This document shows, piece by piece, positions 40,126-50,849 of a stretch of DNA of 64,000 nucleotides. Every line of letters starts with the position of its first letter. Within the stretch, counting starts at the first letter, position 1. Source of the stretch: Balanoglossus misakiensis. Its lineage: Eukaryota > Hemichordata. The stretch lies in NCBI GenBank assembly GCA_040954595.2, contig CM082590.2, positions 5,394,001 through 5,458,000 of the forward strand, written 5' to 3'. The notes under the pieces are model-generated. The model was not told where the DNA came from. It did not search any database and saw only the letters and a program-made list of their open reading frames with translations. Made by a program: the position numbers and the translations under genes.

Positions 40126-40560
40126 ACAAAATTATTACACCAATACATCGTCTTAAACCACGGCCCCTTTACGGCAACATTTTCTGCGATGCCAGAATAG
40201 GCGGTGGTTTTATTCGCAGTTTTATAATTATTAATCGGTCAGTTCCAGCACTGGCGAAACTGCGTCTCATTAATATATCCTCATGAAAATTAAACTGTCA
40301 CTTTGCCTACAGCCGAGTATTTTGATTTATACTTCAGATCGCTGTCCTGATTGAGTGTTGGGTGATTGATGGTGATTCGCTGCTCTTTTTCGGCCTTTGT
40401 GTAAATCACAGTCGAGGAGTCGAGTAGTGACCGTGTGTTTATGCATGTGTTCGTGTCCGCTTATTATCCGGAGACTTCAGTGGAGTCGCTCAGGTCTGAC
40501 TGTCAAAAGGACACCGCTAGCACAAGTATGCAGTAAATCATGACAGGTTAAGTAGCTCCA
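40126..40560. repeat. Gamma/Q fragment at the edge of the mosaic
   Basis: The remaining Q sequence is followed by the gamma segment with GTGATTGATGGTGATTCGCTG and CTTATTATCCGGAGACTTCA, as at 9520-9640. This is the last trace of the repeat mosaic; nothing downstream belongs to it. Confidence 0.7.
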
Positions 40561-41356
40561 TGAGTAAACACAAGTACTACATTAGATTACATCTGAAACA
40601 CATTGCACTGACTACATGATCATGTGTCTGCATGGCCACACAATTGTCAATTTACATACATGTAAAAACGAATAACCTTGAAACGTTGAACACACATGAA
40701 ACATACGTAGTGCATGGAAAAGCTAAAACAACTTCATTTTGGCTAATTGTAATCAACAAAATCACGAAATGGTGAAATAGTGAAATGATTAAATAAAGTA
40801 ACCGAACAATGGAGAACTTTATAAACAAAGAGAGAAATAAAGCCGAGAAACAACAAAACGGACGGTCGACAGGATGCACTGTATTTAACTCTTGCCATCG
40901 TCCCCTTATACAGCGCCCCCATGTGGCTAAGGGAATTGAAAGAAATTACAGGGTGTGTGAAGAACAGGCTCCATGGATAATTAAAACACCCGCACAGTAA
41001 GCACAATTTCTGGATGCAGGAGGAAAATAGAACAAAAGAATAATCATTAATCATATGATGAAAATCCGACATGTCTAGATATTCTCGTCAAACCAACCCA
41101 TCCACATAATAAACCGACTGAGCTTTGCATGTTCACACAATTGAGTGCAAAGAAAGCTAACAGAAGACCGGTAGATACTGTAAGTGTTGACTCAAAGCGT
41201 TGGACACAAGGACCGAACCTTACACCGAAATTCTCATACTGAATGTGATAACATATACATGTACCACTCCCATTCATGTGAATTGGAATATATACGAACA
41301 GAACAATATTAAAACACCCACATTTAGAAACATTTAGACATTTTGTACGCAGCAAA
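40561..41356. other. Non-coding single-copy stretch
   Basis: AT-rich sequence with overlapping ORFs of about 60-110 codons on both strands but no recognisable domain, splice-bounded exon or repeat. I see nothing to annotate. Confidence 0.4.
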
Positions 41357-41896
41357 TGTTGAATGACGTGAAATGTGTGTTATTGAATTGCTATTCCATG
41401 TGAATTATTATTTTGCATGGTGTTTTTCTTTGGCTTCATTTGCGTGGTGGTGTTGCCATGGTGACCATTACTGGGCTGACTTGTCTGGCAAGCTAGAGAT
41501 GGAGGGGTTTCCCCATCTCTCCCCTGGTGAATCAATCACCAATCAGAAGTGCGTTCTGGGTCACGTGATGAGCCTGTCTATCATGTATATTTGAGGGGGG
41601 AATTAGCGTGGATCTGTTGAAGGAGGAACCTCAAGTTTCAGTTGTGTGCAACTTTACCTGATTAGTCCAGTTTTATCCCTATCGGTTAGCCAGCCCCGGG
41701 TCACCGATCGGAGATCTAAGACGTGTTTACCTTAGCAGCTCGGTGTGGGCCGGTATCTTCATCAAGACGCCTGCTTTCCGCGTTCTGACGAGTTCTGACC
41801 GCTGTGTTTAGAGACAGCGCTGTTTGTGAGAGGCTCACTCCGGTCCGCCTGCGCCCTACCAGTTTTCCGAGGTATACCGTTCGGGTTTCCGTCACA
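41357..41896 (+). mobile_element. Possible LTR with primer-binding-like site
   Basis: The stretch begins TGTTGAATGACG and ends GTTTCCGTCACA. It is followed at once by ATTGGTGGC, which resembles a primer-binding site starting TGG two bases after an LTR. A TATA-like TGTATATTTGAGG lies near 41583, and CpG and GC content rise after it, as in an LTR R-U5 region. There is no second LTR, no matching 5-bp duplication and no gag or pol reading frame downstream, so at best it is a truncated retrotransposon end. A host promoter is an alternative. Confidence 0.3.
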
Positions 41897-43211
41897 ATTG
41901 GTGGCATCTTCGGGATTGTTAGGGCAACTTTGGTTCAGCTAAGCCCCTTTCGAATATTCGCTAAGGTCTGGATCATCATCATCAATCATCAATCGAAGGG
42001 ATTTATAGAGCGCCAAACTCCACTGCAATAGTGTTCAATGGCGCTTTACAATGTCAAAAATCCACGTTGTTTTCAACAGTAACGTTGATTCCCGGGTTCG
42101 AGAGAACAGACGCAAATTCTGCTGTCATTTCTGGGTCGAAGTAGACATTTGATCGTTTCCCCAGGGACAGTTGGTCGAAATACTACGGATGAACGTGATA
42201 TCGGTAGACAGTGAGATACAGTGGAACGATCAATTTGTGATATGGCACAACAACTTCAAACATTTATACAAACGTTTGGGGAAATGGAGTGACCGTGGTT
42301 GAAACAAGTTTAGTTTGTGTCCATAGTACGCCTAAGTGACGTACCAATGACTGGTGCGCCCTCAACGGTCGATTATTTTGTCGCAAGGTAAATTAACCAA
42401 CGTTATGGTACAGATTCTCACACTCCAGATTTTTCTCACACTCCAAATCGATCCCACACTCTGTGTTAATGCGCACACAGACAACTGTTATCTGACACGA
42501 GCTCTGATTGGATAATGATATTCGTACCCCTCAGAACGAGCAAATATTCTCGTGTGGGACAAAAAATCCCCAACTGGTGTGAGAAATATGATCCCAGGTC
42601 CTTGGGAGTGTGAGATTCTATTTTTCCCTTTGACTGTTGAGGGTTTACTGAAGCTAGAAGAGAAAGCTTCTTTCTCCAAAAGAACTTGCAACTGGACACC
42701 AAAGTACAAATTATTATACAAAGAATTTAATGGATTGATTTTACGTTATTCACCTCAACATGAGTAAATTGAAAGGTATAGAAAGTTCAAGTGCGAAGGA
42801 AGAACCACACATCCGAGAGGGCAGTAAAGAACATTCTACAAACATTACTCTGTAGTGAGAGGACAGATAAACTGCAAACACCTTTACAGTGTATGTCCCC
42901 TGACGTTTTATTACTTAGTATATTTTCAAACTAGTTGGAAAATGCCTCGCCCCTTCATCCAGAGAGCAGAGATTCTTCTCTGTCCATGTTATGCCAGACA
43001 GCTGATACGTCACCCTATTAACAGAATCCGGCGCAACCCACCAGATAATGGTGCAATCCAAGCTGCCTCTGCCGTCCCTTCACTATAACCGACTACAGAA
43101 TGACAATCAAAAATGCTTCACCGATAACACTTTTGAGTGTATTGGTCAAAGAGGTTCTACATAAATGTTTTAAGTGGCTCTTCTTCGAGATGGAATGGTT
43201 TTGTGTGAATA
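41897..43211. other. Non-coding, with a short interspersed-repeat-like word
   Basis: The stretch 41963-42050 (an ATC-rich run, then GGGATTTATAGAGCGCC and CAATGGCGCTTTACAATG) looks like a fragment of a dispersed repeat with a small internal inverted structure. The rest shows three related words near 42415-42460 (CACACTC repeats) and no coding signal. Confidence 0.3.
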
Positions 43212-43310
43212 TAGTCTCTGTTACCCAGACCCCCCTGCTTCTTCCGTTGGGCACTCCAAAAAGAGGAGAGCCCAACGGAAGAAGCAGGGGGGTCTGGGTA
43301 ACCGAGACTA
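43212..43310. mobile_element. Minimal 99-bp Mutator-like MITE
   Basis: The first and last 42 or so bases are inverted repeats, starting TAGTCTCTGTTACCCAGAC and ending GTCTGGGTAACCGAGACTA. They match the outer ends of the element at 16181-16953 (shared CTGCTTCTTCCGTTGGGCAC). The 9-bp direct repeat GTGTGAATA flanks it at 43203-43211 and 43311-43319. It is essentially two element ends fused with almost no interior. Confidence 0.85.
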
Positions 43311-43412
43311 GTGTGAATATAGCATTGGCGCGCGAAGCGATCGAAACTTCCGCATTGAACGAGTCCTCCTACCCAGCGTTCCCGGATGTCATTGCCTGAG
43401 CATGCGTAGAAA

Positions 43413-43601
43413 ATGTCGAGACAATCTGTCGCGCGACAGCGTACATGCCCGATTTGCTCGAGCGAACTAATTTTGGCTGTTCGGAGTTTTTCCACGTATT
43501 TCCTTCTAAAGTGGAGAGTGTGGTTCCGTCCGACCTCAGACATTTGCCGAGTGTGTTCAAGATTGGTTTATAAACGAACCAGATGTATTATTTGTGATTG
43601 A
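43413..43601 (+). CDS. Small cysteine-pair ORF, possible first exon
   Basis: The 62-residue ORF starts at an ATG in the context GAAAATGTC and contains three CxxC pairs: CPIC near residue 12, CRVC near residue 45 and CIIC near residue 58. It is basic and lies in a CpG-rich stretch, as first exons often do. Spaced CxxC pairs suggest a zinc-binding fold, but I recognise no family. It could be an N-terminal exon spliced onward (several GT sites follow TTCAAG), a relic of a transposon gene, or a chance ORF. No homologous copy exists in the window to test conservation. Confidence 0.3.
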   Translation: MSRQSVARQRTCPICSSELILAVRSFSTYFLLKWRVWFRPTSDICRVCSRLVYKRTRCIICD

Positions 43602-45075
43602 ATTAGGCCTTTGCCCGCTGTCGCGTTGTACTCTGCTGCGCTAGCCGCCCTATATACTAGCTACAGGGAAGTGTGTTACGATGTACTGTACACAGGCACT
43701 CAAGACGATCGCTTCGCGATGGGGGGCTGCCGTTCGCAATGGGGTGGGGGTGGGGGGGGGGGGCTTCAGTACCCCTAAATATAAAAGGAGGTACGAAACG
43801 CCAGGCCAGGACAGGCCAGGATACTGACGAGAGCACAATGTTCAAGCGGGGATTTCGCTGAGAAAATTTCATTAAAACTTACCAAAATGCGGCGGGTAGA
43901 AGCTAACAAGTATATGTTTTGTGATCCATAGCAAAAAAAAACTCAATTTAAAGGCAAACTGCTCGAAATGTGGAGGTTTCGAGCGCGGTTCGAGCGACAC
44001 TTTCAACAGTGGACATTGTCGATGTCAGTATGGTCGCGGTCACTGAGGTTAGAGGTCAACTAATCGAGCCCTGGCTCCTGATTGGTCGAGAGCCTCAGTG
44101 ACGTAAATTTTGAATACGTCTTATGTTACAGGGGGTGCAGCCCTCATATTTGACTGAGAAGTCATCCATTGAAAAGCCATTCGCTCCTCGCCATCCGCCA
44201 GGACGAGTATGAAAAATTAAGTAGTGATTTGCTACGTGAATTGAATAAGTAAGAAGCGGTTTCATATCATTTGGGGGGGGGGGCCTGGTGGTGGAGCCAT
44301 TGTCAATTTTGAAGTGTTGGGTTACATCATTTTCTTATTTTTTTCGACTTGCCCTTCGGACACAGGTCAACAGCATGCCGGGAAAACCAGTAGTTTTTTC
44401 TGACAATAAAAAACACGGGACATGCACACTGGGTACTTTCACGGACACCTTTAAAAGTTCTTAAGGACTATTATTTTTCTGAAATGATGTCCCTGAAGCA
44501 CGTACTGCCTTAAATCCAGCATTACTAGTATTTCATGTTTTTCAGAGTTATGCTTATCTTTACATAGACCTTTCTCTAGGGTCTATGATCTTTAAACCTC
44601 CATTAGCTTTAACTTTTGCTAGTTGTACATATAACTGTGGGTGGGTGGGTTTAAGTTTATAATATATCCGTTACAGTCTATTGCTCAAATAATACATCAT
44701 TGAAAACATGCAACACAAACACAGAGAGAAATCTGCAGCTGCTTTCATATATTTATTGATCGTAATTAACATATTCGAAAACACATTATGACCAGTGATG
44801 TCATTGCACCAATAAATGTACATGTACACCACATTTCAGTAATTATTATATATTATCTACTAGCCATGAAGACATAAACTACCATCACATTTCTAAATCG
44901 CAACATTTAATACAATTCTATAGTATGTCTGTAGAGTCCATTAATCGTCTGAGTTACGTTGTCATCCGTAGATCCAAGTTAATGGTCAAAAAACAATCCG
45001 ACTGTAATTTAATGTGTTGATGTAACTCTTCTCATTTCGAGAAGGAATAAATGAACAACAACAGGGGTGAAGCGC
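43602..45075. other. Non-coding stretch with G runs
   Basis: G-rich tracts lie at about 43741-43762 and 44272-44283, the first followed by a TATA-like AAATATAAAAGG. No ORF with recognisable motifs is present on either strand. A minus-strand AATAAA near 44753 could serve the transposase gene that ends at 45076. Confidence 0.4.
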
Positions 45076-46688
45076 TCAAATTTGACTTATTTTCTGAACC
45101 TTTAAAGGTTTGGGTGTAGTGAAATTAAAAGGCTGTGCCGCCCTTATACCAGCATTGGCTTTCTTAGCCGACGTACGGCTCGTTTGACTGAGCAAAACAC
45201 TGTTCACCCCCTTGGTATATTGGAGGTACGTAGGGTTGGTGTTCGAGCCGTTATGATTCGTCCTCTGCTGGCAGAAAAAGTTCTCAACGACGTCACTGTT
45301 GAGTCGACTCGGGAGTGTAGTCAGCGACTTAGCCGCCCTCTTCTCACAAATCTCGACGACTGCGGTCAGGCAGAACACAATGTCTTCACGTGTCTCATGT
45401 GACATCAGTCTTCTGGCCCTCTTGCTTTTGGTTGTTGTCTCGTCTGCCAACTCGTCTTTCTCCCACGATTGGAACCAATCTCTTGCCACGAGTAACTGCA
45501 ACAGCCTCCCATCATCACACCCTTTTACTTCCCTGTCGTCATTGAAAAATGACGCGATTTGACTGGTGTGGCGTAAGAATTCGATTGTGCCATTCAGTCG
45601 TGCCTGGCTATATCTGGATCGGGAAGACTTTGCTGGAAGCAAACCATTAGGTGGAGCATTTCACTGTCGAGGACCTGCTCAGCGAGATGGTTTCGCATTC
45701 CCGGGAAAATGTGTTCGGTTGTTAACCTGTGGTTGATTCTACACATTTCCGGGTTAACTTCTGTGTCCCACTTGTAGGCATCGCGCCAGTGTTGCCATTC
45801 AATATAAACACCATTCCATCGCAAATGCCTGGGATAGGTATCGCCTTCACCACTCTTCAGTACACTGTTCCTTAGTCTCTTAATTACATGTTTTGGATCC
45901 ATACACATTATAACGGTGTCAGAAGGACTGCAGAGGCGGTTCGGGGCGTGCATCTTTTCATCAAGTGGGTTTCCGTTGAAATTCATTTTCAGGAAAGAAC
46001 GATTTGCTGCGGCACCATCGAACATTGCTAAATCAACAGTAAAGCCCCAGTCTGTTAATTTATCAACAGCTTCCCAAAATAGAACGTAAAGATGATAGGC
46101 CTGAACTTGGCGAGTTGGAAAGTGCGCAAATAGGAAGGTGAAACCGGTAAAGCCCAGAAATTGAAATTGTAGAGTATGATTCGCAAGTACTCCTTTCTTG
46201 TATCCAGCCTTCATCACATCCATACTGGTACATTCGTCTCCGAGGTCTACATCACCAACTAGTTTACTAATGCCACCTCTGGTGTCAATCTGTAGATCCT
46301 CCTGGATGGCCATCTCATCTAGTATGATACCACCCGAGCCTCCAGATGGGAGGATGCTTTTCTCTGCAGCCGTGTCTTTCATCCACTGAAATATGTCGTC
46401 ATGAAACCCAGATTTTTTATCGATTCTGTTCTTGTACATCTGCAGACGTCTAGGGGAGGGGAGTAGAAGATGGCCGCTTTTCCTTATGTCTTCATAGCCC
46501 TGTGGCGTTCTAAGCCACAACTGTAGGCCGAATTTTATTGCATCTCTATCCCACCTTCTGCTGGTTGGTTTCACTGTGCTATTTTTAACCATCGACGAAA
46601 TCAGGCTGACTGCATTTTCTGGCAGGGTTTGCAGCACTTCACACAAACTATCACTTTTCGTTTCAGTGCCAGTCATCTTGCCAGTATC
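45076..46688 (-). pseudogene. P-element/THAP9-like transposase, catalytic exon (frameshifted)
   Basis: This exon encodes the RNase H-fold catalytic region of a P-superfamily transposase. It opens at a clear splice acceptor (minus strand TTCTACATATTGCAG then GATACTGGC). Visible family landmarks are the SGHLLLPS region, the first catalytic Asp in ILDEM, the second in MFDGAAANR, the MDPKHVIKRLRN segment of the GTP-binding insertion, and the final acid in SDVVENFF. The frame breaks once at about 45594-45642: the first part ends at a stop after PDPDI, and the second continues one base out of phase with an overlapping reading and stops at 45076. The break lies between the insertion domain and the last catalytic Glu. 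P-like transposases usually carry N-terminal zinc-binding and linker exons; matching ones are at 53545-53685 and 53792-54129. An assembly indel is possible. Confidence 0.85.
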
Positions 46689-46861
46689 CTGCAATATGTA
46701 GAAAGATTAGGTGTTAAATTATGTTGATGTACATACTATATTAGCACATATAAAACATCGTGATTTCTCTATGGTAGTGATTTTTCTCGGCGTTTACATA
46801 TTATGTTCCATCGCCATTTGTCTTTTGTAAATTTACAAATACCATTATGGTTGTAGCGTTG

Positions 46862-46883
46862 CCCCCCCCCCCCCCCCCCCCCC
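46862..46883. repeat. Poly-C run (22 nt)
   Basis: An uninterrupted mononucleotide run. Similar runs inside 48519-49142 suggest a local tendency or shared repeat ancestry. The length may be unreliable in the assembly. Confidence 0.9.
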
Positions 46884-47163
46884 GCCAAATGCAATAAATA
46901 AAATAAAATACGAACATACAACTTTTACTAGTATTATCTCACGGGTTTGTACGGCCGGAATTTATGGTGTAGACCCATGAACTTGAACTTTGCAGAAAAT
47001 GCACTTCAAGTTTTTTCGCTCACAAACATAACTTTCAATTTGGGTGAGAATATACATTTTCCTTCCGTGAGCGGGCGATTTTTCCTGATCTTTTGCGCCG
47101 CGGATCACGATATTCAACATGTTTGATATTTTTTTTCCTCGCGAGGAAAATTACTCAAGTCCA

Positions 47164-47237
47164 CCGCACACGAGAGAAACTTGCTGAGCAAAATTCCTCG
47201 AATGACTTTTTGCTCAGCTTATTTCTCTCGTGTGCGG
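47164..47237. repeat. Hairpin upstream of the PIF1 gene
   Basis: Perfect 16-bp arms CCGCACACGAGAGAAA and TTTCTCTCGTGTGCGG enclose a second paired segment (GCTGAGCAAAA with TTTTTGCTCAGC). It is about 150 bp upstream of the helicase ATG and is counterbalanced by the hairpin at 53308-53422 beyond the gene's end. Confidence 0.85.
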
Positions 47238-47386
47238 CAGCCTTTACCGATTGGCCGCGATCACATCATAACATGATCCGTTGATTACGCAGTTGATCCG
47301 TTTCCGATCTCCGTGTCCGATTCCGAGTTTTGAGCATCTATAGTATTTTAAAGATTTTTGACAAATTCACTGGACTCAAGTACACA

Positions 47387-47584
47387 ATGGATGCTATAAA
47401 CCTCTTGAATTTCGGACACAATATCCTGATAACAGGCCAAGCCGGTACAGGAAAAACTACTCTCGTCAAGAATATTCACAACCGTTATTCTGGAAAAAAG
47501 AGCATCTACGTGACAGCCTCCACTGGGATAGCAACTTTGCAGTACCCTCGGGCAATGACTGTACATGCTTGGGCAGGCTTGCGG
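47387..47584 (+). CDS. PIF1 helicase exon 1 (Walker A, motif Ia)
   Basis: From the ATG, residues 1-66 include the P-loop ITGQAGTGKTTL at about residues 13-24 and motif Ia (TASTGIAT, then TVHAWAGL) near the end. The donor is CGG|GTAAGT at 47584/47585, phase 0. The frame is open for 19 codons upstream, but family alignments usually begin just before the P-loop, so the ATG at 47387 is reasonable. Confidence 0.8.
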
Positions 47585-47727
47585 GTAAGTTTTCATGATT
47601 GGTTTCACCAAAGCGTACTTTCGAAAGATTTCATCAAAACTGAACATGACAAAGTCCCAATGATCGCCAATGATGTCCACGGATGCGGGGGCCTCTTTGG
47701 ACAATAAAACCGATGTAAGGGTGAGAC

Positions 47728-49186
47728 TAAAACAAAGGAAAGCGAAGGACACGATTATCTGTATGCTTAAGGGCGAAGGACAGTAATATCTCCATATTTT
47801 AGGGCGAAGGACATCATTATCTCTATACGAAATGGTGAAGAACGGCATCTTTTTACTGAAGAGCGAATTTTGGACGAACAAATTCACGTGTATTTCCTCT
47901 AAGGCAGTGTTTGTTTATAACAGGTGTTTCGTGTAAACAGGACACCCTAGTTAAGATCTTGACAGTGATATCATAAACTCTGATCACATATATGACCTGG
48001 ATGTGTACTAACACAAAGTCTCCGGATGACTCATTTATTAGCCAATAACAATCTAGCTTTTATAAACTTTCCCGCCAAGATGAGCTATATAACATGTCGC
48101 TAATTCCTTTTCATTAGTACTTGTTTTGAGACCACTTTGGAGCACTTTCTGGGGATTGACTCTGAATGCATCCGGTCTTTCCACTTCTCTCATTTGAGTT
48201 GACACACTTTTCTGTAGCATACCAGCTTACGTAGCTATAGTAATGAAGTAGTAATAAAGTAGTTTGAATTGATTTGAAGTCTTCGTCTCCGCCATAGACT
48301 CTGTATACAAATCCCCAGACCACACAGACAATTCCCCCATGCACAGTTTTTTTTATTTTATTTGTCTATTCTATTCCGATGTTCAAGTGGGGTAATAAAG
48401 TACTACAAAACTATTTTCCTCCGTGGGAATGAGACAATGATGTCCTTCCGCCTAAAATATAGAAATATTACTGTCCTTCGCCATTTAGTATAGAGATAAT
48501 GTTATCCTTCGGCCTTTACCGTAGTTGCCCGGGTAAGAACCCCTGCTCGGACAAACTCCCCCCCCCCCTGGTTTTAGGGCCCATTTGTAGATCGAGGCCA
48601 TATCCGGTCTAAAGCCCCCCCCCCCCCCCCCCCGGCCGAATATCCATTAAATTCTTGGAAATTTAATAAAGTGCAATGCAAAAAAGGCGGATTTTCATCC
48701 CCAAAGTCACTAAAAGTGAAAAAAAAAATGTATGATGATTTACTTTCGCGCTGATTATCGTACCCACCGCGGCCGACTGGCCACGCTGAGTTATATATAG
48801 CCGCTCTAGAAAACATGACCTCAGACAGGTCCCTCGGGACCGTGCCTCGAATTCAACGATCACCTAGATGGACGCGCTGCCGCGTGTGAGGTCACCGGGG
48901 AGCTTTCCAAAGCGGCCGCGTGGAGCTGCTTCAGTCCGTCCTCGACGCGAAACACCCAACATTGGAAGTTACCGACTTGGACTCGGAGAATGAACCACTC
49001 AAAAATGTGCATAAAAGTCGAGGTGGCCATCCCTCATTTGCATAAATCTCGAGGCCATATCCGGGCTAAAGCCCCCCCCCCCCCCTGTTTTTTCGCTAAT
49101 CTGTTGGCCCAGCACCCGGGGCTCTTACCCGGGCAACTACGGTATTACTGAGATAATGCCGTCCCCTGCTTTCCTTCGTTTTAAGT
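47728..49186. mobile_element. Foldback-type element in helicase intron 1
   Basis: The left end (about 47728-47880) carries about four head-to-tail copies of a 31-bp unit containing GCGAAGGACA and ATTATCT. The right end (about 48428-48518, resuming at 49145-49186) carries the same units inverted. The outer ends pair as CTAAAACAAAGGAAAG and CTTTCCTTCGTTTTAAG. Long terminal repeats built of short tandem units fit the foldback/Galileo style of DNA transposon. A TA-flanked element is nested in the right arm. No transposase lies in the interior, although Galileo is itself a P-superfamily element. Confidence 0.65.
48519..49142. mobile_element. TA-flanked MITE nested in the foldback arm
   Basis: The terminal inverted repeat CCGTAGTTGCCCGGGTAAGA begins at 48519, with its complement ending at 49142. 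TA lies outside both ends (48517-48518 and 49143-49144). The interruption of a 31-bp foldback unit at this point shows it inserted later. Internal direct repeats (GAGGCCATATCCGG with CTAAAGCC and a C run) occur near both ends, at 48594 and 49060. The TA target suggests Tc1/mariner-like mobilisation. Confidence 0.7.
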
Positions 49187-49251
49187 TATGTTCGATGTGA
49201 TGTCGAATCTTGTGGTTAACTTTATCCTTTTTCATAATTATTTCAATGAAG

Positions 49252-49357
49252 GATGGAATATATCTTACGCGAGTTGCTAAACACGGATCCCGCTTTTTAT
49301 GCTGCGAAGAATAGGATTTTGTCCACGGATATACTCATAATTGATGAGATATCGATG
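49252..49357 (+). pseudogene. PIF1 helicase exon 2 (Walker B), one extra base
   Basis: The exon has an acceptor TTTCAATGAAG and a donor ATG|GTAAAT. Its end reads in frame as LIIDEISM, the Walker B motif. Its start, joined in phase 0 to exon 1, reads DGIYL and then hits a stop unless the frame shifts by one base near 49266. The length of 106 nt is one more than a phase 0-0 exon should have, so a single inserted base explains it. Confidence 0.75.
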
Positions 49358-49511
49358 GTAAATATGAATATTGAAGCTTGCACTAGTTGTATTACGTTTT
49401 TATTATAAAGAGTCACAAGCTGCAAATTTTAGAGTTTTTATACACCTGCACATGTGTCGGTTTTATGATCATTTATGCATTATAAATAATATGCTGTACA
49501 TAATTCCGCAG

Positions 49512-49941
49512 ATAAGCAAGAAAATATACGAGCGAGTTGATGAAATCTGCAGAAAAATCAGAGGGTCAAGAGATTACTACGGTGGCATACAAATTGTTGC
49601 ATGTGGTGACTTCTATCAATTGCCGCCAGTAGCTAACCCACGATATGAAGACAGCAGTGAATTCTGTTTCATGTCGCACCTGTTCCGTCACCTGCATCAT
49701 ATAAACCTGCAGCAAGTACATCGACAAACAGATCCCCTTATGGTAAAAGCCGTACGAGAAACCGCCATAGGAAGTGTAAGCGAAGACACAGATAAATTGC
49801 TCAGGAGTCTCTCCCGGCCATTTCAAGATTGTGCCAGAGCAACCCATGTATTCCCAACCAATTTGGAAGTTGAAATGTTCAACGCAGAAAGACTTTTTGA
49901 AATGCCGGGAGATATGAAGACGTACGAGTCTAAAGATGAAG
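49512..49941 (+). CDS. PIF1 helicase exon 3 (GDFYQLPPV core)
   Basis: The acceptor is ATTCCGCAG and the exon is open for 143 codons. It carries the GDFYQLPPV motif III at about residues 35-43 of the exon, a VHRQTD motif IV region and FPTNLEVEMFN before the linker. The best donor is a GC-AG type, GAAG|GCAAGT at 49941/49942, which yields the reading DEGDKRYL across the junction as expected from the family. A GT donor two codons on would create a stop. Confidence 0.8.
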
Positions 49942-50308
49942 GCAAGTGAACATACGACCGTAGTTCATATCACCCCTCCCGTAACTTAAAAAACACGCAA
50001 AAGTGCATTCCAGATAAACCCCAGAAAATTAGTAACACAGTACGAAGGATGGGGAGTAAAATGACCGACATTATTTAGGAGCATTGGATGGTCGAAATAA
50101 ATATTTAGCCAAAACTTTGCAAAGTAAGCCTAATATTTGACTTGAAGACCCACGTGAGATTGATAAAACCAAATTGTTTACTTGAGTTTACGTTCGGTGG
50201 GTAGATTTTGCAACTAATTTGAATTGTCGCCCGTGTTTTCGTTTTGGTGTACTATATGAATGAAATATCGAAGATAAAATTTAAACATGTAACTGTTTTC
50301 ATTTCCAG

Positions 50309-50580
50309 GTGATAAACGATATCTCTAGTGTATTCAGATGTCAAGGCTGCTTGAAAGTTGGTGCGCCTGTAATGTTAATACGAAATCTGAGCCCGACGAT
50401 GGTAAACGGATTACAAGGTGTAGTTCGATAACGTAACCGTGTTCTTTGAAAATGGAATCGTACAAAAGGTGGAGGCCCACAATTTCGGTGTGTATTTACT
50501 TGGCCCAAAATCCACTGTGGCAAGTAGGACACAGATACCCCTCAAACTGGCATTCGCTCTTACTTTCCACAAAGCGCAAG
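50309..50580 (+). pseudogene. PIF1 helicase exon 4, two frame breaks
   Basis: After the acceptor TTTCATTTCCAG, the first six codons continue exon 3 in phase, then a TAG at 50326 is met. The family-typical LKVGAPVMLIRNL region follows in another frame, up to VVNG-like residues, and a third frame from about 50425 carries the IPLKLAFALTFHKAQ motif that ends the exon at CAAG|GTAAAC. Two small indels are the simplest explanation. Confidence 0.75.
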
Positions 50581-50849
50581 GTAAACGGGTTTCTTATATG
50601 TGACGTACGTGTGTGAGTGTGTGTGTGTGTCTTACAGAGACCCTGGAGCGAGAGGATCTGTACGGTATGCGTGTTTCATATACTTTTACTATGAAACAGT
50701 AAGCCTTCGTTTCACCGATACAGTTGTAGCTTTATCAGCAAAACGGAAACTTGAAATTTTATCCAGTGATCTGGACAAATAGTACCGTAACGATATTTTC
50801 AAAGGACAAATTGAATTTCTTAAAGATATTTCCCTGTGCATTTATGTAG

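Larger units (their letters stand above)
46689..47386. other. Region between the divergent transposase exon and the PIF1 gene
   Basis: It contains a run of 22 C (46862-46883), a short palindrome TTTTCCTCGCGAGGAAAA near 47134 and the hairpin at 47164-47237. The PIF1 gene probably starts from here on the plus strand. I find no clear TATA box and no further minus-strand exon. Confidence 0.5.

Noticed and set aside
42080-42110. CCCGGGTTCGAGA resembling a tRNA B box
   Set aside because: No A box, acceptor stem or cloverleaf can be formed around it.
41357-42400. Full LTR retrotransposon downstream of the LTR-like sequence
   Set aside because: No gag, protease, reverse transcriptase or integrase motif and no second LTR is present in the following sequence.
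43650-43872. Pro/Gly-rich ORFs across the G run near 43750
   Set aside because: Their composition comes from the mononucleotide run, and three overlapping frames on both strands are open together.
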